Assembly: GCF_018119395.1 (NCBI RefSeq)
Contig: NZ_JAGPWD010000009.1
Span: 62,001-126,000, forward strand
DNA: 64,000 nucleotides
Reading direction: 5' to 3'
Source: Massilia sp. ZL223
GTDB taxonomy: Bacteria > Pseudomonadota > Gammaproteobacteria > Burkholderiales > Burkholderiaceae_D
Numbering within the stretch: the stretch's first letter is position 1; each line of letters opens with the position of its first letter. Shown piece by piece: positions 52,001 to 60,595 of the stretch. Under the pieces are notes generated by a model. That model was not told the DNA's origin and ran no database searches. It saw nothing but the letters and a program-made list of their open reading frames with translations. Both the position numbers and the translations under genes were made by a program.

Positions 52001-52365
52001 GCAGTCCGGTTAGTCAGGTCCATCGGCTGGACCGCGTAGCGGATGAAGCCGCCGTTCAGGTTGGCATTGCCGACAGTGACGAATTCCATCATGCCCAGGT
52101 TCACCGTGTCGTCCAGCCCGGCGACCACGCGCTTGATCGCATTGACTTCCGACTGGCCCTGGGTGGCGCCGCCCGGCCATTTCTGGTTCTGGCGCGCCCA
52201 GTTCGAGGTGTTGTCGAGCACGATCAGGATGCGCGGGTTGATGTTGTTGCCGGCCGAGGCGCCGGTGAAGATGTCGATGTCGTCGGCGCCGGCCGGCAGG
52301 CTGGCGGCCAGCAGGGCGAGCGAAGCGCTGAAGGCGAGGGCGCGCGGAAGTGGATGGCGGAACAT
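49063..52365 (-). CDS. pilY1: type IV pilus tip adhesin/biogenesis factor PilY1
   Basis: A 1100-residue exported protein. A signal peptide ends near LPAGADDID. The N-terminal half has a von Willebrand A-like domain (RILIVLDNTSNW as metal site). The C-terminal half is the PilY1 beta-propeller (VTVYYGANDGTLRALNA, YALDVSNPDNPQYKWK), with a Ca2+-binding loop DINNDAMPDYAYAAD. PilY1 controls pilus extension and adhesion. Start ATG 52365 has AAGGAG. Last gene of the minor pilin operon. Confidence 0.93.
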   Translation of the reverse strand: MFRHPLPRALAFSASLALLAASLPAGADDIDIFTGASAGNNINPRILIVLDNTSNWARQNQKWPGGATQGQSEVNAIKRVVAGLDDTVNLGMMEFVTVGNANLNGGFIRYAVQPMDLTNRTAFSSQLTTIYNSINSPDEKRNSNTPYGNLMYDVYNYLAGGKSVSPGGVLSTIADRAGYTTAFTQFKSPLSTDNACGKTYVIFIGNPNASGPTADDATNTAELNKLNGNTTPVTQLGLPNFSSKSISTTTTIGTTAACYANPTAAAAGLAAFASTCSGYTDGCKVGTVAASPAGTCAANTSRYNVDATDTIITNVETGTYSTDTGPRNADEWARLMHDRGVPIGDGTLRPSVTTYTIDVYNAQPNSEHTSLMLSMARAGGGKYFAARNEDAIVDAIKEILIEIQAVNTTFASTSLPVNATNRSQNENQVFIGMFRPDPDAKPRWFGNLKRYQLITSGSGIDLGDVNKKPAVNANTGFVTPCATSFWTSDSGAYWSGLGLKPDPAGTCSVSSYNKYSDAPDGAFVEKGAAAQILRQGNVPAGTGTSSAVNRNVLTQFGSILTPLTTTNSLMDTNLVKFIRGEDTNNEKGGGPSNTTRPSIHGDVIHSRPLPVNYGGTTGVTVYYGANDGTLRALNAATGVERWAFIAPEFFPRLSRLKSNLPLVAYPNQPAGITPAPTAKDYFFDGSTGVYQNADSSRVWIYPTMRRGGRMIYALDVSNPDNPQYKWKAGCPNLGDQVGCTAGMEAIGQTWSTPSVAFLKGYNNGASPVVVVGGGYDACEDGNAKVPSCGATKGNAIYVLDADTGAVLRSFSTERAVAADIAMVDINNDAMPDYAYAADTGGNLYRIDFTGADKLPLASGSWTKRMVARTSGGGRKFLFAPALLATQGYVYVAIGSGDREHPLATHYPFEQVTNRFYVYKDDLSVALGAATVDLDGLQDVTATNSASAPAVLPAGSLKGWYMDLNQNGQGEQVVTSALIAGGMVTFSSNRPIKASAGTCATTLGEARGYWVNLLNGCGAIGVAGTCGGERSSPFVGGGLPPSPVLASGVPIDGKATTVVIGAVQKGSDGAPGASVPIAPQKIRPAITSKRKRTYSYTSGAD

Positions 52366-52375
52366 GCGGGCTCCT

Positions 52376-52960
52376 TCAGGTGGTGGGGCAGTTGTTGGTG
52401 ACGTCGTCGCGCGCAACGCGCACGGCCACGCCCTGGGTGACCTGGACTTCGGCCTCGGTCTCCATGTCGGTGGCGACGGCATTGATTTCCCAGACGCTGT
52501 CGGCGCAGGCCGAGTTGCCGTCGACCGCGCCGCTCACGCCGAAGCTCTGGGTGCTGCCCATGCTGCACACCAGGTCTTCTTCCCGAGCCAGGTCGAGCTG
52601 GGTATTGCGGATCGCCGGCGCCTTGACGCACTTGGGCCGCGGCGCGAGCTTGACGCGCACGTCGTCGGTGCCGTCGCCGTTGGTGTCGACGCAGCGCTCG
52701 TTGGCCTCGCCGCAGGGCTTGTTCAGCACATGGCCGGGGGTCTCGGAAAAACGGGGCGTGCTGATCACTTCCTCCAGCACTTCGCGCGCGGCCGCCGTGG
52801 CCTCGTCGCGCTGCTGCATGTTGCTGACGATTTGCAGGTTGGACTTGCCGACGTTGAAGGTGGTCAGGGCGATCAGGGTCAGCAGCACCAGCATGACCAG
52901 GGCCGTGACCAGGGTGATGCCACGTTCGCGGCGGCGCAGTTTCATGGCGGTCTCCGTCAT
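52376..52960 (-). CDS. pilX: type IV minor pilin PilX
   Basis: A 194-residue minor pilin. RRRERGITLVTALVMLVLLTL carries the PilX-type N-terminus (prepilin-like helix with G-I-T-L-V in place of G-F-T-L-x-E; the Glu5 is absent, as in many PilX proteins). GGAAGGAGA fixes ATG 52960. It overlaps pilW by 4 bp and is 10 bp from pilY1, with which it forms the pilus-tip priming complex. Confidence 0.9.
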   Translation of the reverse strand: MTETAMKLRRRERGITLVTALVMLVLLTLIALTTFNVGKSNLQIVSNMQQRDEATAAAREVLEEVISTPRFSETPGHVLNKPCGEANERCVDTNGDGTDDVRVKLAPRPKCVKAPAIRNTQLDLAREEDLVCSMGSTQSFGVSGAVDGNSACADSVWEINAVATDMETEAEVQVTQGVAVRVARDDVTNNCPTT

Positions 52961-54027
52961 GGCATTCTCCTTCCAGCAGGATTGGGCAGGGCCACCTGCG
53001 CCTGGAACACGTGGCGCTTGTAGGCGTCGTTGGCGGCATCGACGGTGTTCTCGCTGCCGTCCGCGTTCAGGCCCAGCGTATAGGTCTTGCTGTCCTCGTA
53101 GCCGGCGGTCTCCTGGCTGTTGCGGGCCAGCAAGTTCACGCGCACGGCCACCACGCTGCGCCAGTTGGCCACCGCGCAGGCGGCGTCGGCGCAGCTGTTG
53201 GCGCCGGCCGGGTTGGCCGAGGTGGCGTCGGGCACGCCGTCCTTCGCCAGGTCCATGCCGTATTCGAGCTGCAGGTTCTCGATGCCCTCGGCCAGCGGCA
53301 CGACGCTCCAGGTGGGCGCGCTGCCGTCGCTGCCCAGCTCGGCGCGCTTGAGGGTGGGGATGCCGTCCCCGTCCTGGTTGTTGTTGGCGATGTAATAGAT
53401 GTGGGTGTGGTAGCGGCGGATCGCGGCCAGGGTGCCGCTGTTGGGCGTCTGGGTGCAGTTGCGCTGGTGGCGGTTCAGGTTGGCGGTGCTCAGGCTGAGC
53501 GCGTAGAAGTCGTCGACACTGGACGAATCGAGCTCGGTCGGGTTGTTGCACAGCGAGGCCTGGAAGAAAGGCCCGCCTTCGGTGGTCGGGGCGCAGCTGC
53601 CGACGCCGGCGACACAGGTGGCGGTGCGGCGCACCACCAGCACGTCGGTGCCGTCGCGCACGTCGTCCAGGCAATCCAGTCCGCTGGCGTCGTCGTCCAC
53701 GCCCTGGACGGCCAGGGGCAGGCCGGCCTTCAGGTCCGCCAGGCTGGCGGCGCAAGGCGCCGGCAGGGCGGCCGGGTCGCTCAGCGCGCCGGGATCGAAC
53801 TCGGCGTAATAGCCGGCGTTGCGCAGGTCGACCGCCAGCAGGTCGATCGCATAGCGGCCGTTCTCGACCTGGCGGTGGGCCTTGTCGATCTCGCCCTGGG
53901 TGCGGATGTTCTTGACGAACATGGCGGAAAGGCCGCCGAGGATGGCCAGGCCAATGGCCACGGCCACCAGCAGTTCGGCCAGCGAAAAGCCGCGCGCGCG
54001 GCGCAGACTAGGGGAGTAGGGACGCAT
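52957..54027 (-). CDS. pilW: type IV minor pilin PilW
   Basis: A 356-residue minor pilin. RRARGFSLAELLVAVAIGLA is the prepilin cleavage site (G/F) and helix with Glu5. The large Cys-containing C-terminal domain is typical of PilW. Part of the pilE-fimT-pilV-pilW-pilX-pilY1 operon; the stop overlaps the pilX start by 4 bp. Confidence 0.9.
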   Translation of the reverse strand: MRPYSPSLRRARGFSLAELLVAVAIGLAILGGLSAMFVKNIRTQGEIDKAHRQVENGRYAIDLLAVDLRNAGYYAEFDPGALSDPAALPAPCAASLADLKAGLPLAVQGVDDDASGLDCLDDVRDGTDVLVVRRTATCVAGVGSCAPTTEGGPFFQASLCNNPTELDSSSVDDFYALSLSTANLNRHQRNCTQTPNSGTLAAIRRYHTHIYYIANNNQDGDGIPTLKRAELGSDGSAPTWSVVPLAEGIENLQLEYGMDLAKDGVPDATSANPAGANSCADAACAVANWRSVVAVRVNLLARNSQETAGYEDSKTYTLGLNADGSENTVDAANDAYKRHVFQAQVALPNPAGRRMP

Positions 54028-54047
54028 CGCGGCTCCTTGTCGACGAC

Positions 54048-54629
54048 TTAGATACAGCCGGGCAGGCCGATGGCCACGCGCGCCGACACGGCGCGGCGGT
54101 TGGTGTCGGGACCGTAGGCGTCGCGGCCGCAGGACTGCGAGGGGGCGCGGGTCTCATGCATGCCTTGCCAGGCCACGGTGACCAGGTAGACGGCCGGAAC
54201 GCAGACGCCGGGGCTGGCGTCCGCCGCACGCACCAGCTCGACGCAGCCGCGCGCGCCTTCCATGGCGCCGGCCTTGTTGCCGTCCGCGCGCTCCTCGGCC
54301 GCGCCCTTGAGGGCGGCGCTCCATTCGCACAGGTCGCGCGCGGCGCCGGCGGCGACCGTCGCGCAGTCGTCGCCCACGGTGCTGCCGGTGCCGAGCGGGT
54401 TGGCGGTCTTGTAGTCGGCGGCATTGGCGCTGTTGCCGCTCAGCCGGGACTGCATGTCCTGCAGCAGCACCGCGGCCTGGGCGCGCTGGTAGGACTCGAT
54501 GGAACCGACCTGGGCCTTGGCCTGGAAGGCCGCCAGGCCCAGCAGGCCGAAGGCGACCACCACCATGGTGATCAGGACTTCGATCAGGCTGACGCCGCGC
54601 TGGGACGAAAGGGAGGGCATGGTATTCAT
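54048..54629 (-). CDS. pilV: type IV minor pilin PilV
   Basis: A 193-residue minor pilin. SSQRGVSLIEVLITMVVVAFGLLGLA is the PilV signature (prepilin G/V site, Glu5, G-L-L-G-L-A). It lies 4 bp after fimT and 20 bp before pilW on the minus strand. Confidence 0.9.
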   Translation of the reverse strand: MNTMPSLSSQRGVSLIEVLITMVVVAFGLLGLAAFQAKAQVGSIESYQRAQAAVLLQDMQSRLSGNSANAADYKTANPLGTGSTVGDDCATVAAGAARDLCEWSAALKGAAEERADGNKAGAMEGARGCVELVRAADASPGVCVPAVYLVTVAWQGMHETRAPSQSCGRDAYGPDTNRRAVSARVAIGLPGCI

Positions 54630-54633
54630 GGCG

Positions 54634-55107
54634 TCAGCACTCGCTGGAAGTCTGGCTGGGGCGGCCGGAGAGATCGACCGCGACGCAGCGGCGGGCGTCG
54701 CTGCCGCTCACGCTGATGTCGAAGGAGGGCAGGCTGGCGCCCTTGACGCGGCCGTTGGGCAGGTAGACCACGCTGGCCGGGCCGTCGATGGCGGCGCCGG
54801 GCACGGCGGGATGGTCGTCGAGCAGGCGGTCGGCGTCGCCCGGGTCGGCGATGTCCCAGCCGGCCTGCCAGCCGGCGTCCTTGGGCGCCAGCGTCACTTC
54901 GGCGTTGCGCTTGATCGCTTCGCTGCGGGCCCGGTTGAGGGCGGTATACAAGTCGGTGCCGGCGCTGCGGCCGCGCATCGCGGCGACCAGGCTGCCGTAG
55001 GCGGGCGCGGCGACGGCGGCCAGGATCGCCATCACGGCCAGGACCGTGATCAGCTCGGGCAAGGTGAAGCCGCGGGCCGGCGCCGCATGGCGCGCGCGGA
55101 TTACCAT
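54634..55107 (-). CDS. fimT: type IV minor pilin FimT/GspH family
   Basis: A 157-residue pseudopilin-type protein. [21 protein letters not shown] is the prepilin site and helix. The C-terminal domain ([32 protein letters not shown]) matches the GspH/FimT fold. The start overlaps the end of pilE by 7 bp. Confidence 0.88.
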   Translation of the reverse strand: MVIRARHAAPARGFTLPELITVLAVMAILAAVAAPAYGSLVAAMRGRSAGTDLYTALNRARSEAIKRNAEVTLAPKDAGWQAGWDIADPGDADRLLDDHPAVPGAAIDGPASVVYLPNGRVKGASLPSFDISVSGSDARRCVAVDLSGRPSQTSSEC

Positions 55108-55499
55108 TTGTCGCCCGGGGTGCGGGTCCCGGCCTGGTTGATGGTCAGGGTGACGTCGCCGGCCTGGCTGGCGCCCGGCTTCGGGGTGGCGGTGATGATG
55201 TAGCTCTGCGGCGGACCGTCCTCGAGGTCGATCGTGATCTCGTACCGGCTGTCGACGTTGTCGGGCACCGGCGCCAGGTCTTCCACGCTGGAGGCGTAGC
55301 CGCGGGTGTCGGCCAGGAACTGGGCCTGGGCCTGGGCCAGTTCCATCAGGTAGGTCTGGGCCGCGCTGCGCTGGTTGCGCACCATGTACGCGGTGTAGGA
55401 CGGATAGGCGAAGGCCGCCAGGATGCCGATGATGGCGATCGTCACCATCAGCTCGATCAGGGTGAAACCGCGCTGGCGGGGGGCAGTGGCTGGGATCAT
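55101..55499 (-). CDS. pilE: type IV pilin PilE (minor pilin of the tip operon)
   Basis: A 132-residue pilin. [21 protein letters not shown] is the prepilin cleavage site with Glu5. The C-terminal part ([24 protein letters not shown]) is that of PilE-like minor pilins. I prefer ATG 55499 with GAGG 6 nt upstream; ATG 55526 in frame is possible. First gene of the operon; its promoter should lie at 55500-55690, shared with divergent prfC. Confidence 0.88.
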   Translation of the reverse strand: MIPATAPRQRGFTLIELMVTIAIIGILAAFAYPSYTAYMVRNQRSAAQTYLMELAQAQAQFLADTRGYASSVEDLAPVPDNVDSRYEITIDLEDGPPQSYIITATPKPGASQAGDVTLTINQAGTRTPGDKW

Positions 55500-55694
55500 G
55501 GTCGGCCTCGCTGAAGCAATATGCATGGAATGTTGCCCAGTATAAACACTGAAGCTGTCAAATTGCTGAATCCAGGCTGACAAAATGCTGACAATGAGAC
55601 GAAACCGTAGGAGAAGGATGTGGCGCGGTTCACACAAGCCGCCCCAAGAACGGTAAAATCGCCGGTTTTGCACGAACCCGAATTGGCCGCGACT

Positions 55695-57353
55695 ATGGCA
55701 ACCGACACCGCAGCACCCCTGAATGACTCCCTCGATCCCGCGCCGGCCGGCAAACCCGCCGCCGTGATCGCGCGCGAGGTGAACCGCCGCCGCACCTTCG
55801 GCATCATTTCCCACCCCGACGCCGGTAAAACGACGCTGACCGAAAAGCTCCTGCTGTTCTCGGGCGCGATCCAGCTGGCCGGCACTGTCAAGGGCCGCAA
55901 GAGCGGCCGCCATGCGACCTCGGACTGGATGGACATCGAGAAGCAGCGCGGCATTTCGGTGGCGTCCTCGGTGATGCAGTTCGAGTTCCGCGAGCACGTG
56001 ATCAACCTGCTGGACACCCCGGGCCACCAGGACTTCTCGGAAGACACCTACCGAGTGCTGACCGCGGTTGACTCGGCCCTGATGGTGATCGACGCCGCCA
56101 AGGGCGTGGAAGAGCAGACCATCAAGCTGCTGGACGTGTGCCGCATGCGCGACACCCCGATCGTCACCTTCATGAACAAGCTGGACCGCGAGACCCGCGA
56201 TCCGCTCGAACTGCTGGATGAAGTGGAATCGGTGCTCAAGATCGAGTGCGCGCCGGTGACCTGGCCGATCGGCATGGGCAAGAACTTCCGCGGCGTGTAT
56301 CACCTGCTGAAGGACGAAATCATGCTGTTCAAGGCGGGCGAGGAGAAGGCCGACGGCGCTTTCGAGATCGTCAAGGGCATCGACAACCCGAAGCTGGCCG
56401 AGATGTTCCCGCTCGAGATCGAGCAGCTCAAGATGGAAGTGGAGCTGGTGCACGGCGCCTCGCACGTGTTCGACCTGGAACGCTTCCTGTCGGGCGTGCA
56501 GACCCCGGTGTTCTTCGGTTCGGCGATCAACAACTTCGGCGTGCGCGAGATCCTGTCGGCGCTGGTGGACTGGGCCCCGGCCCCGCGCGAGCGCGACGCC
56601 ACCGTGCGCGCGGTCAAGCCGGAAGAGCTGCCGTTCTCGGGCTTCGTCTTCAAGATCCAGGCCAACATGGACCCGGCCCACCGCGACCGCATCGCCTTCC
56701 TGCGCGTGTGCTCGGGCCGTTTCGAGAAGGGCATGAAGGTCAAGCACCTGCGCCTGGGCCGCGACGTCAAGCTGTCCTCGGTGGTGACCTTCATGGCCTC
56801 GAGCCGCGAACAGGTCGAGGAAGCCTACGCGGGCGACATCATCGGCCTGCCGAACCACGGCAACATGCAGATCGGCGACAGCTTCAGCGAAGGCGAGCTG
56901 CTGTCCTTCACCGGCATTCCGTACTTCGCGCCGGAACTGTTCCGCACGGTGCGCATCCGTAACCCGCTCAAGATGAAGCAGCTCCACAAGGGCCTGCAGC
57001 AGCTGGGCGAGGAGGGTGCGGTGCAGGTGTTCAAGCCGGTGCTGGGTTCGGACCTGATCCTGGGCGCGGTCGGCGTGCTGCAGTTCGAAGTCGTGGCCAG
57101 CCGCCTGCTCAACGAATATGGCGTGGACGCGGTGTTCGAGAGCAGCAGCATCAGCAGCGCGCGCTGGGTGTCGAGCGAGGACAAGAAATCGCTGTCGGAC
57201 TTCGAGAACCAGCTGGGCCACCAGGTGGCCTACGACGCGGCCGGCAACATGGCCTTCCTGGCCACCTCGGGCGTCAACCTGCGCCTGACCCAGGAGCGCT
57301 GGCCGAAGCTGACCTTCCACGCGACCCGCGAGCACGCGGCCAAGCTGGACTAA
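55695..57353 (+). CDS. prfC: peptide chain release factor 3
   Basis: A 552-residue GTPase that recycles RF1/RF2 after termination. G1 [17 protein letters not shown]3 [15 protein letters not shown]4 NKLDRE, and the EF-G-like domains II and III are intact. GTG 55620 with a good ribosome-binding site would add 25 residues. Those codons (aca, cca, aga, gta) are unlike the rest of the gene, and a TAAAAT box at 55654-55659 lies within that stretch. I therefore start at ATG 55695. Confidence 0.93.
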   Translation: MATDTAAPLNDSLDPAPAGKPAAVIAREVNRRRTFGIISHPDAGKTTLTEKLLLFSGAIQLAGTVKGRKSGRHATSDWMDIEKQRGISVASSVMQFEFREHVINLLDTPGHQDFSEDTYRVLTAVDSALMVIDAAKGVEEQTIKLLDVCRMRDTPIVTFMNKLDRETRDPLELLDEVESVLKIECAPVTWPIGMGKNFRGVYHLLKDEIMLFKAGEEKADGAFEIVKGIDNPKLAEMFPLEIEQLKMEVELVHGASHVFDLERFLSGVQTPVFFGSAINNFGVREILSALVDWAPAPRERDATVRAVKPEELPFSGFVFKIQANMDPAHRDRIAFLRVCSGRFEKGMKVKHLRLGRDVKLSSVVTFMASSREQVEEAYAGDIIGLPNHGNMQIGDSFSEGELLSFTGIPYFAPELFRTVRIRNPLKMKQLHKGLQQLGEEGAVQVFKPVLGSDLILGAVGVLQFEVVASRLLNEYGVDAVFESSSISSARWVSSEDKKSLSDFENQLGHQVAYDAAGNMAFLATSGVNLRLTQERWPKLTFHATREHAAKLD

Positions 57354-57374
57354 GGCGCCGCCGGTTTCATGTGG

Positions 57375-57409
57375 CAGCCCGCCCGCGTTCGCGCCGGCGG
57401 GCTGTTTTC
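57375..57409 (+). terminator. terminator of prfC
   Basis: 9-bp stem CAGCCCGCC / GGCGGGCTG (57375-57383, 57396-57404) followed by TTTTC. Confidence 0.7.
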
Positions 57410-57509
57410 ATTTGAGCCGCGCGCTGCCGACCTATTCGATCGAACAGGTAGCGCGGCGATGCCTGGCGCGTAGAATCGTCGCTGCCCGTCCACGCCGACA
57501 AGAGGAAGC

Positions 57510-58505
57510 ATGCCACACCCCGTTCGCCACGAATCGTTCCCGCGCCTGGCCCTGGCCGCGCTCTGCCTGCTGGCCGCGCCGGCCATGGCCACCCCCTATA
57601 CCGCCGCGCTGAAGTCGCGCAACTACCTGGACGCCGAGCGCCTGGCCAACGCGGCCCTGGCCGGCGCGCCGCGCGATCCGCAGGCCCTGGCCGCCAAGGT
57701 CGACGTGATCGTGGCCACCGCGGCGGAAGCACGGGTCGACGAAGCCGTGTCGCTGGGCGAGGCCTGCGTCGCCGCCAACCCGCGCGAGTCCGTCTGCCAT
57801 GACGCCCTGGGCACGGCGCTGGGGTCGAAGGCGATCGGCGCCGGGATCTTCTCCGCCATGGGTTATGCGGGCAAGATCCGCGACGCCTTCCGCAAGGCGG
57901 TCGAGCTCGACCCGAACAACGTCGGCGCGCGCTTCTCGCTGCTGCAGTACTACCTGATGGCCCCCGGCATCGTGGGCGGCGGCGTGGACAAGGGCCGCGC
58001 GCTCGCGGCGGACACCGCCAGATTGAGCCAGGAGACCAGCCAGCTGATGCAGGCGCGCATCGCCACCAGGGAAGAAGACTTCGCCCTCGCCGAGCGCCTG
58101 CTGCGAGCGGTGAACGTCGCTCCTGGCAGCGACCTGGCCGACCAGCGCCGCGATGCGCTGTGGAGCCTGGGCGGCAGCCTGATGATGGAAAAGCGCTACG
58201 CCGACAGCGAGCGCGTGTTCCGCGAACTGCAGGCCGCCTATCCGGACAGCGAACTGGGCCTGTACGGCCTGGCGCGCGTCCGCCAGGAGCAGGGCAAGCA
58301 TGCGGAAGCGGTGCCACTGCTGGAGCAGGCCGCCAGGATCTATCCGCAGGGCGCGGTGTACTACCGGCTGGGGCAGTCGCTGCAGGCCGGCGGCAACAAG
58401 GCGCGCGCGGTGGGCGCCTACGAGAAGGCGCTGGGCGCGGTGCCCGGCCTGTCGAAGAAGCTGAGCGCCGACGCAAGCGCCCAGATCAAGACGCTGAAAG
58501 AGTAA
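57510..58505 (+). CDS. exported TPR-repeat protein
   Basis: A 331-residue protein. A signal peptide ends near AAPAMATPY. The mature part is made of tetratricopeptide-type helical repeats, for example AGKIRDAFRKAVELDPNNVG, RYADSERVFRELQAAYPDSE and KARAVGAYEKALGAVPG. It is probably a periplasmic scaffold; no partner is identified nearby. AGAGGAAG fixes ATG 57510. Confidence 0.8.
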   Translation: MPHPVRHESFPRLALAALCLLAAPAMATPYTAALKSRNYLDAERLANAALAGAPRDPQALAAKVDVIVATAAEARVDEAVSLGEACVAANPRESVCHDALGTALGSKAIGAGIFSAMGYAGKIRDAFRKAVELDPNNVGARFSLLQYYLMAPGIVGGGVDKGRALAADTARLSQETSQLMQARIATREEDFALAERLLRAVNVAPGSDLADQRRDALWSLGGSLMMEKRYADSERVFRELQAAYPDSELGLYGLARVRQEQGKHAEAVPLLEQAARIYPQGAVYYRLGQSLQAGGNKARAVGAYEKALGAVPGLSKKLSADASAQIKTLKE

Positions 58506-58572
58506 GCGCCATCCTGTACCGGCTGCTTGCCGGGCGTCCGCGCGGGTGTTGCACTCGAGGTCCTGAGACCGC

Positions 58573-59769
58573 TCACGCCGGCCCCGCGCTTGCCTGGGCC
58601 GGCAGGCGGCCGTCCCTGGGCCGCTGCCGCCCGTTGAGCAGCACGCCGATGAAGGTATGGCGGACCAGCAGCTGGTAGCTGAGCAGGGATGCCACCGTGG
58701 TCGCCGCGACATTCAGCATCATCTTCGGGACCACGCCGAGCGGCCAGGTGTAGACCATGGCGCCGAATCCGATCGTGCCCAGCATGTGCACGAGGAACAC
58801 CCAATACGAGCTTTCCGATACATAGCGCAGCACGCGATTCTGATGCTGCATATAGCGCAGGAACAGGCCGATCAGGGCGAAACTCCAGCACCAGCTACTC
58901 AGGTTATAGACATAGGCAATCACGGCTTCGATATGGGGAACGGTCCCCGGTTTTCTGGTGAAGATATCGAATGCAGCGAGCGCGGCGATGAATACCACCA
59001 GGCCCGCAATCGCGTATTTCCAGCAATGTTTCGTGAAATGCGGGAACAAGGCCTCGCGCGAACGATATAAGAGCAGGCCGGTGACGAAGAACAGGCCGTT
59101 ATGCACCATTTCCGGCAATTGCGGAATGAAGGAGCCGCTGGATGCCATCACGCCGGCGCGATAAAACGATCCCACGATTGCCAGCGGAATGGTCAGCAAT
59201 AGCGGACCCCACCAATTGCCCGCCAACGCAAGAAACGCCGTATCGATTCCCTCGCGCACGCGCACGGAGATGCGGCTCCACACCGGCGCCAGGGCGGCAC
59301 TCAGCGCGCAGAACCAGATCAGGTAATAGAGGAACCACATGTGCATCGTATTGAAGGGCGAGGCGCCGGCGCTCTTTTTCGCCAGCAGCGAGAGTTCGAT
59401 GCCTGCGGTACCGCGCGCCATGACGTGCAGGTAAACCAGCATCACGATGGTCGTGCAGACGATGAGCACCGGCCAGAACACGACAAAAGGCAGCAGCAGC
59501 CTGCGCATGCGGTGCGCCAGCATGCCCCTGGCGCCGCGGCCCGCGATCAGCATCGCGACGAAATAGCCCGCCAGGATGAAAAACACCGGCATGCGGAAAG
59601 CGTGGATGAACAGGAGGATCAGGTCGGCAATCGGCGAGGTCTGCGCATCGCGCCAGGGCAGGGGCGAGTCGCCCGTGGTGTGATTGACGGCGACGTGCAG
59701 CAGAATGCCGAGCCACATCATGACGGCGCGGAGGTTATCGAATGCGTGCAGCCTGCCGGAGTGTTCCAT
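58573..59769 (-). CDS. acyltransferase 3 family membrane protein (OpgC-like)
   Basis: A 398-residue protein with about ten membrane helices. The family landmarks are FDNLRAVMMWLGILLHV near the N-terminus (R and H), FRMPVFFILAGYFVAML, and FLVHMLGTIGFGAMVY near the end. It belongs to the group related to OpgC/MdoC, which moves succinyl or other acyl groups onto periplasmic glucans; polysaccharide O-acylation is the general role. GGAG precedes ATG 59769. No glucan synthesis genes are adjacent. Confidence 0.85.
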   Translation of the reverse strand: MEHSGRLHAFDNLRAVMMWLGILLHVAVNHTTGDSPLPWRDAQTSPIADLILLFIHAFRMPVFFILAGYFVAMLIAGRGARGMLAHRMRRLLLPFVVFWPVLIVCTTIVMLVYLHVMARGTAGIELSLLAKKSAGASPFNTMHMWFLYYLIWFCALSAALAPVWSRISVRVREGIDTAFLALAGNWWGPLLLTIPLAIVGSFYRAGVMASSGSFIPQLPEMVHNGLFFVTGLLLYRSREALFPHFTKHCWKYAIAGLVVFIAALAAFDIFTRKPGTVPHIEAVIAYVYNLSSWCWSFALIGLFLRYMQHQNRVLRYVSESSYWVFLVHMLGTIGFGAMVYTWPLGVVPKMMLNVAATTVASLLSYQLLVRHTFIGVLLNGRQRPRDGRLPAQASAGPA

Positions 59770-60039
59770 TTTGTCTCCATTTCTTATTGGCGTTCACCGA
59801 AATAAGCTCGGCTATTCATGCTTGCACCGCGAGATATCGCGGCGCTTGCGATAATATCAATACCGGAAATGGAAAATTTCGGCATATTCGGCCTCAAGGC
59901 TGGTATTTATTCCTCTCGCATGAGTCTTGCCGCAATTGGAATCCAATCAAAAATAATTGCGATCTTATTCCGTGTACCTCACCAGTTTTGTTTGGACATG
60001 GTACGCTTGCATTACCCACCACACTCTCAAAGGATGAGC

Positions 60040-60384
60040 ATGGCCAACATCGATTTGTCGAACTACAACCTGGCTGAACTGAAAGGCCTGCAATTCGAAG
60101 TCGAAAAGCAGATCAAGTCGCGCCAGCAGGAAGAGGTGAAGAAAGCGCGCGAGCAGATCCTGGCGCTGACCAAGAACCTGGGCGTGAGCGTCGACGAACT
60201 GCTGTCCGCCAAGGGCGGCAAGCCGGGCAAGTCCGGCAAGGGCAAAGGACAATCGGCGGGTGGCGCGGCCCGATACCGCAATCCGGGCGATACGTCCCAG
60301 ACCTGGACCGGACGCGGACGCCGCCCGGCCTGGGTGACCGAGGCCCTGTCCGGCGGCAAGACCCTGGACGACCTGAAGGCCTGA
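60040..60384 (+). CDS. H-NS family nucleoid protein
   Basis: A 114-residue protein. The N-terminal coiled-coil oligomerisation domain (LAELKGLQFEVEKQIKSRQQEEVKKAREQ) precedes a Gly/Lys linker and the C-terminal DNA-binding domain with YRNPGDTSQTWTGRGRRPAWV, the H-NS/BpH3-type motif that reads AT-rich minor grooves. AAAGGA (60029-60034) selects ATG 60040 instead of 60034. Such proteins silence foreign AT-rich DNA. Confidence 0.92.
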   Translation: MANIDLSNYNLAELKGLQFEVEKQIKSRQQEEVKKAREQILALTKNLGVSVDELLSAKGGKPGKSGKGKGQSAGGAARYRNPGDTSQTWTGRGRRPAWVTEALSGGKTLDDLKA

Positions 60385-60595
60385 TAGCTGACCCATAGCG
60401 CCGCGCCGGGCCAGCGGGTCCGGCAGTCCGTCTTTGCGCTGGCACAAATACCAGGCGCCGGTCATGGGGTAAATTCGTTGAATGCACTTGGGAAACTTTG
60501 TGCTTCAACCGGAGGACGCCATGACCCCATCGCTGTTAATCTGCGCAGCGCGCGCCGCTTCCCCTTCGCCGCAGCCCGCACGCATGGGGTAGGCC

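Noticed and set aside
48469-52401. 1310-codon open frame on the plus strand opposite pilY1
   Set aside because: It is antisense to pilY1, which has a signal peptide, domains and a ribosome-binding site. The antisense product is a low-complexity Val/Asp/Gly/His string typical of GC-rich shadow frames.
55620-55694. GTG 55620 as the start of prfC
   Set aside because: It has a good ribosome-binding site, but the 25 added codons are atypical for this genome and contain a TAAAAT promoter box. Kept only as an alternative.
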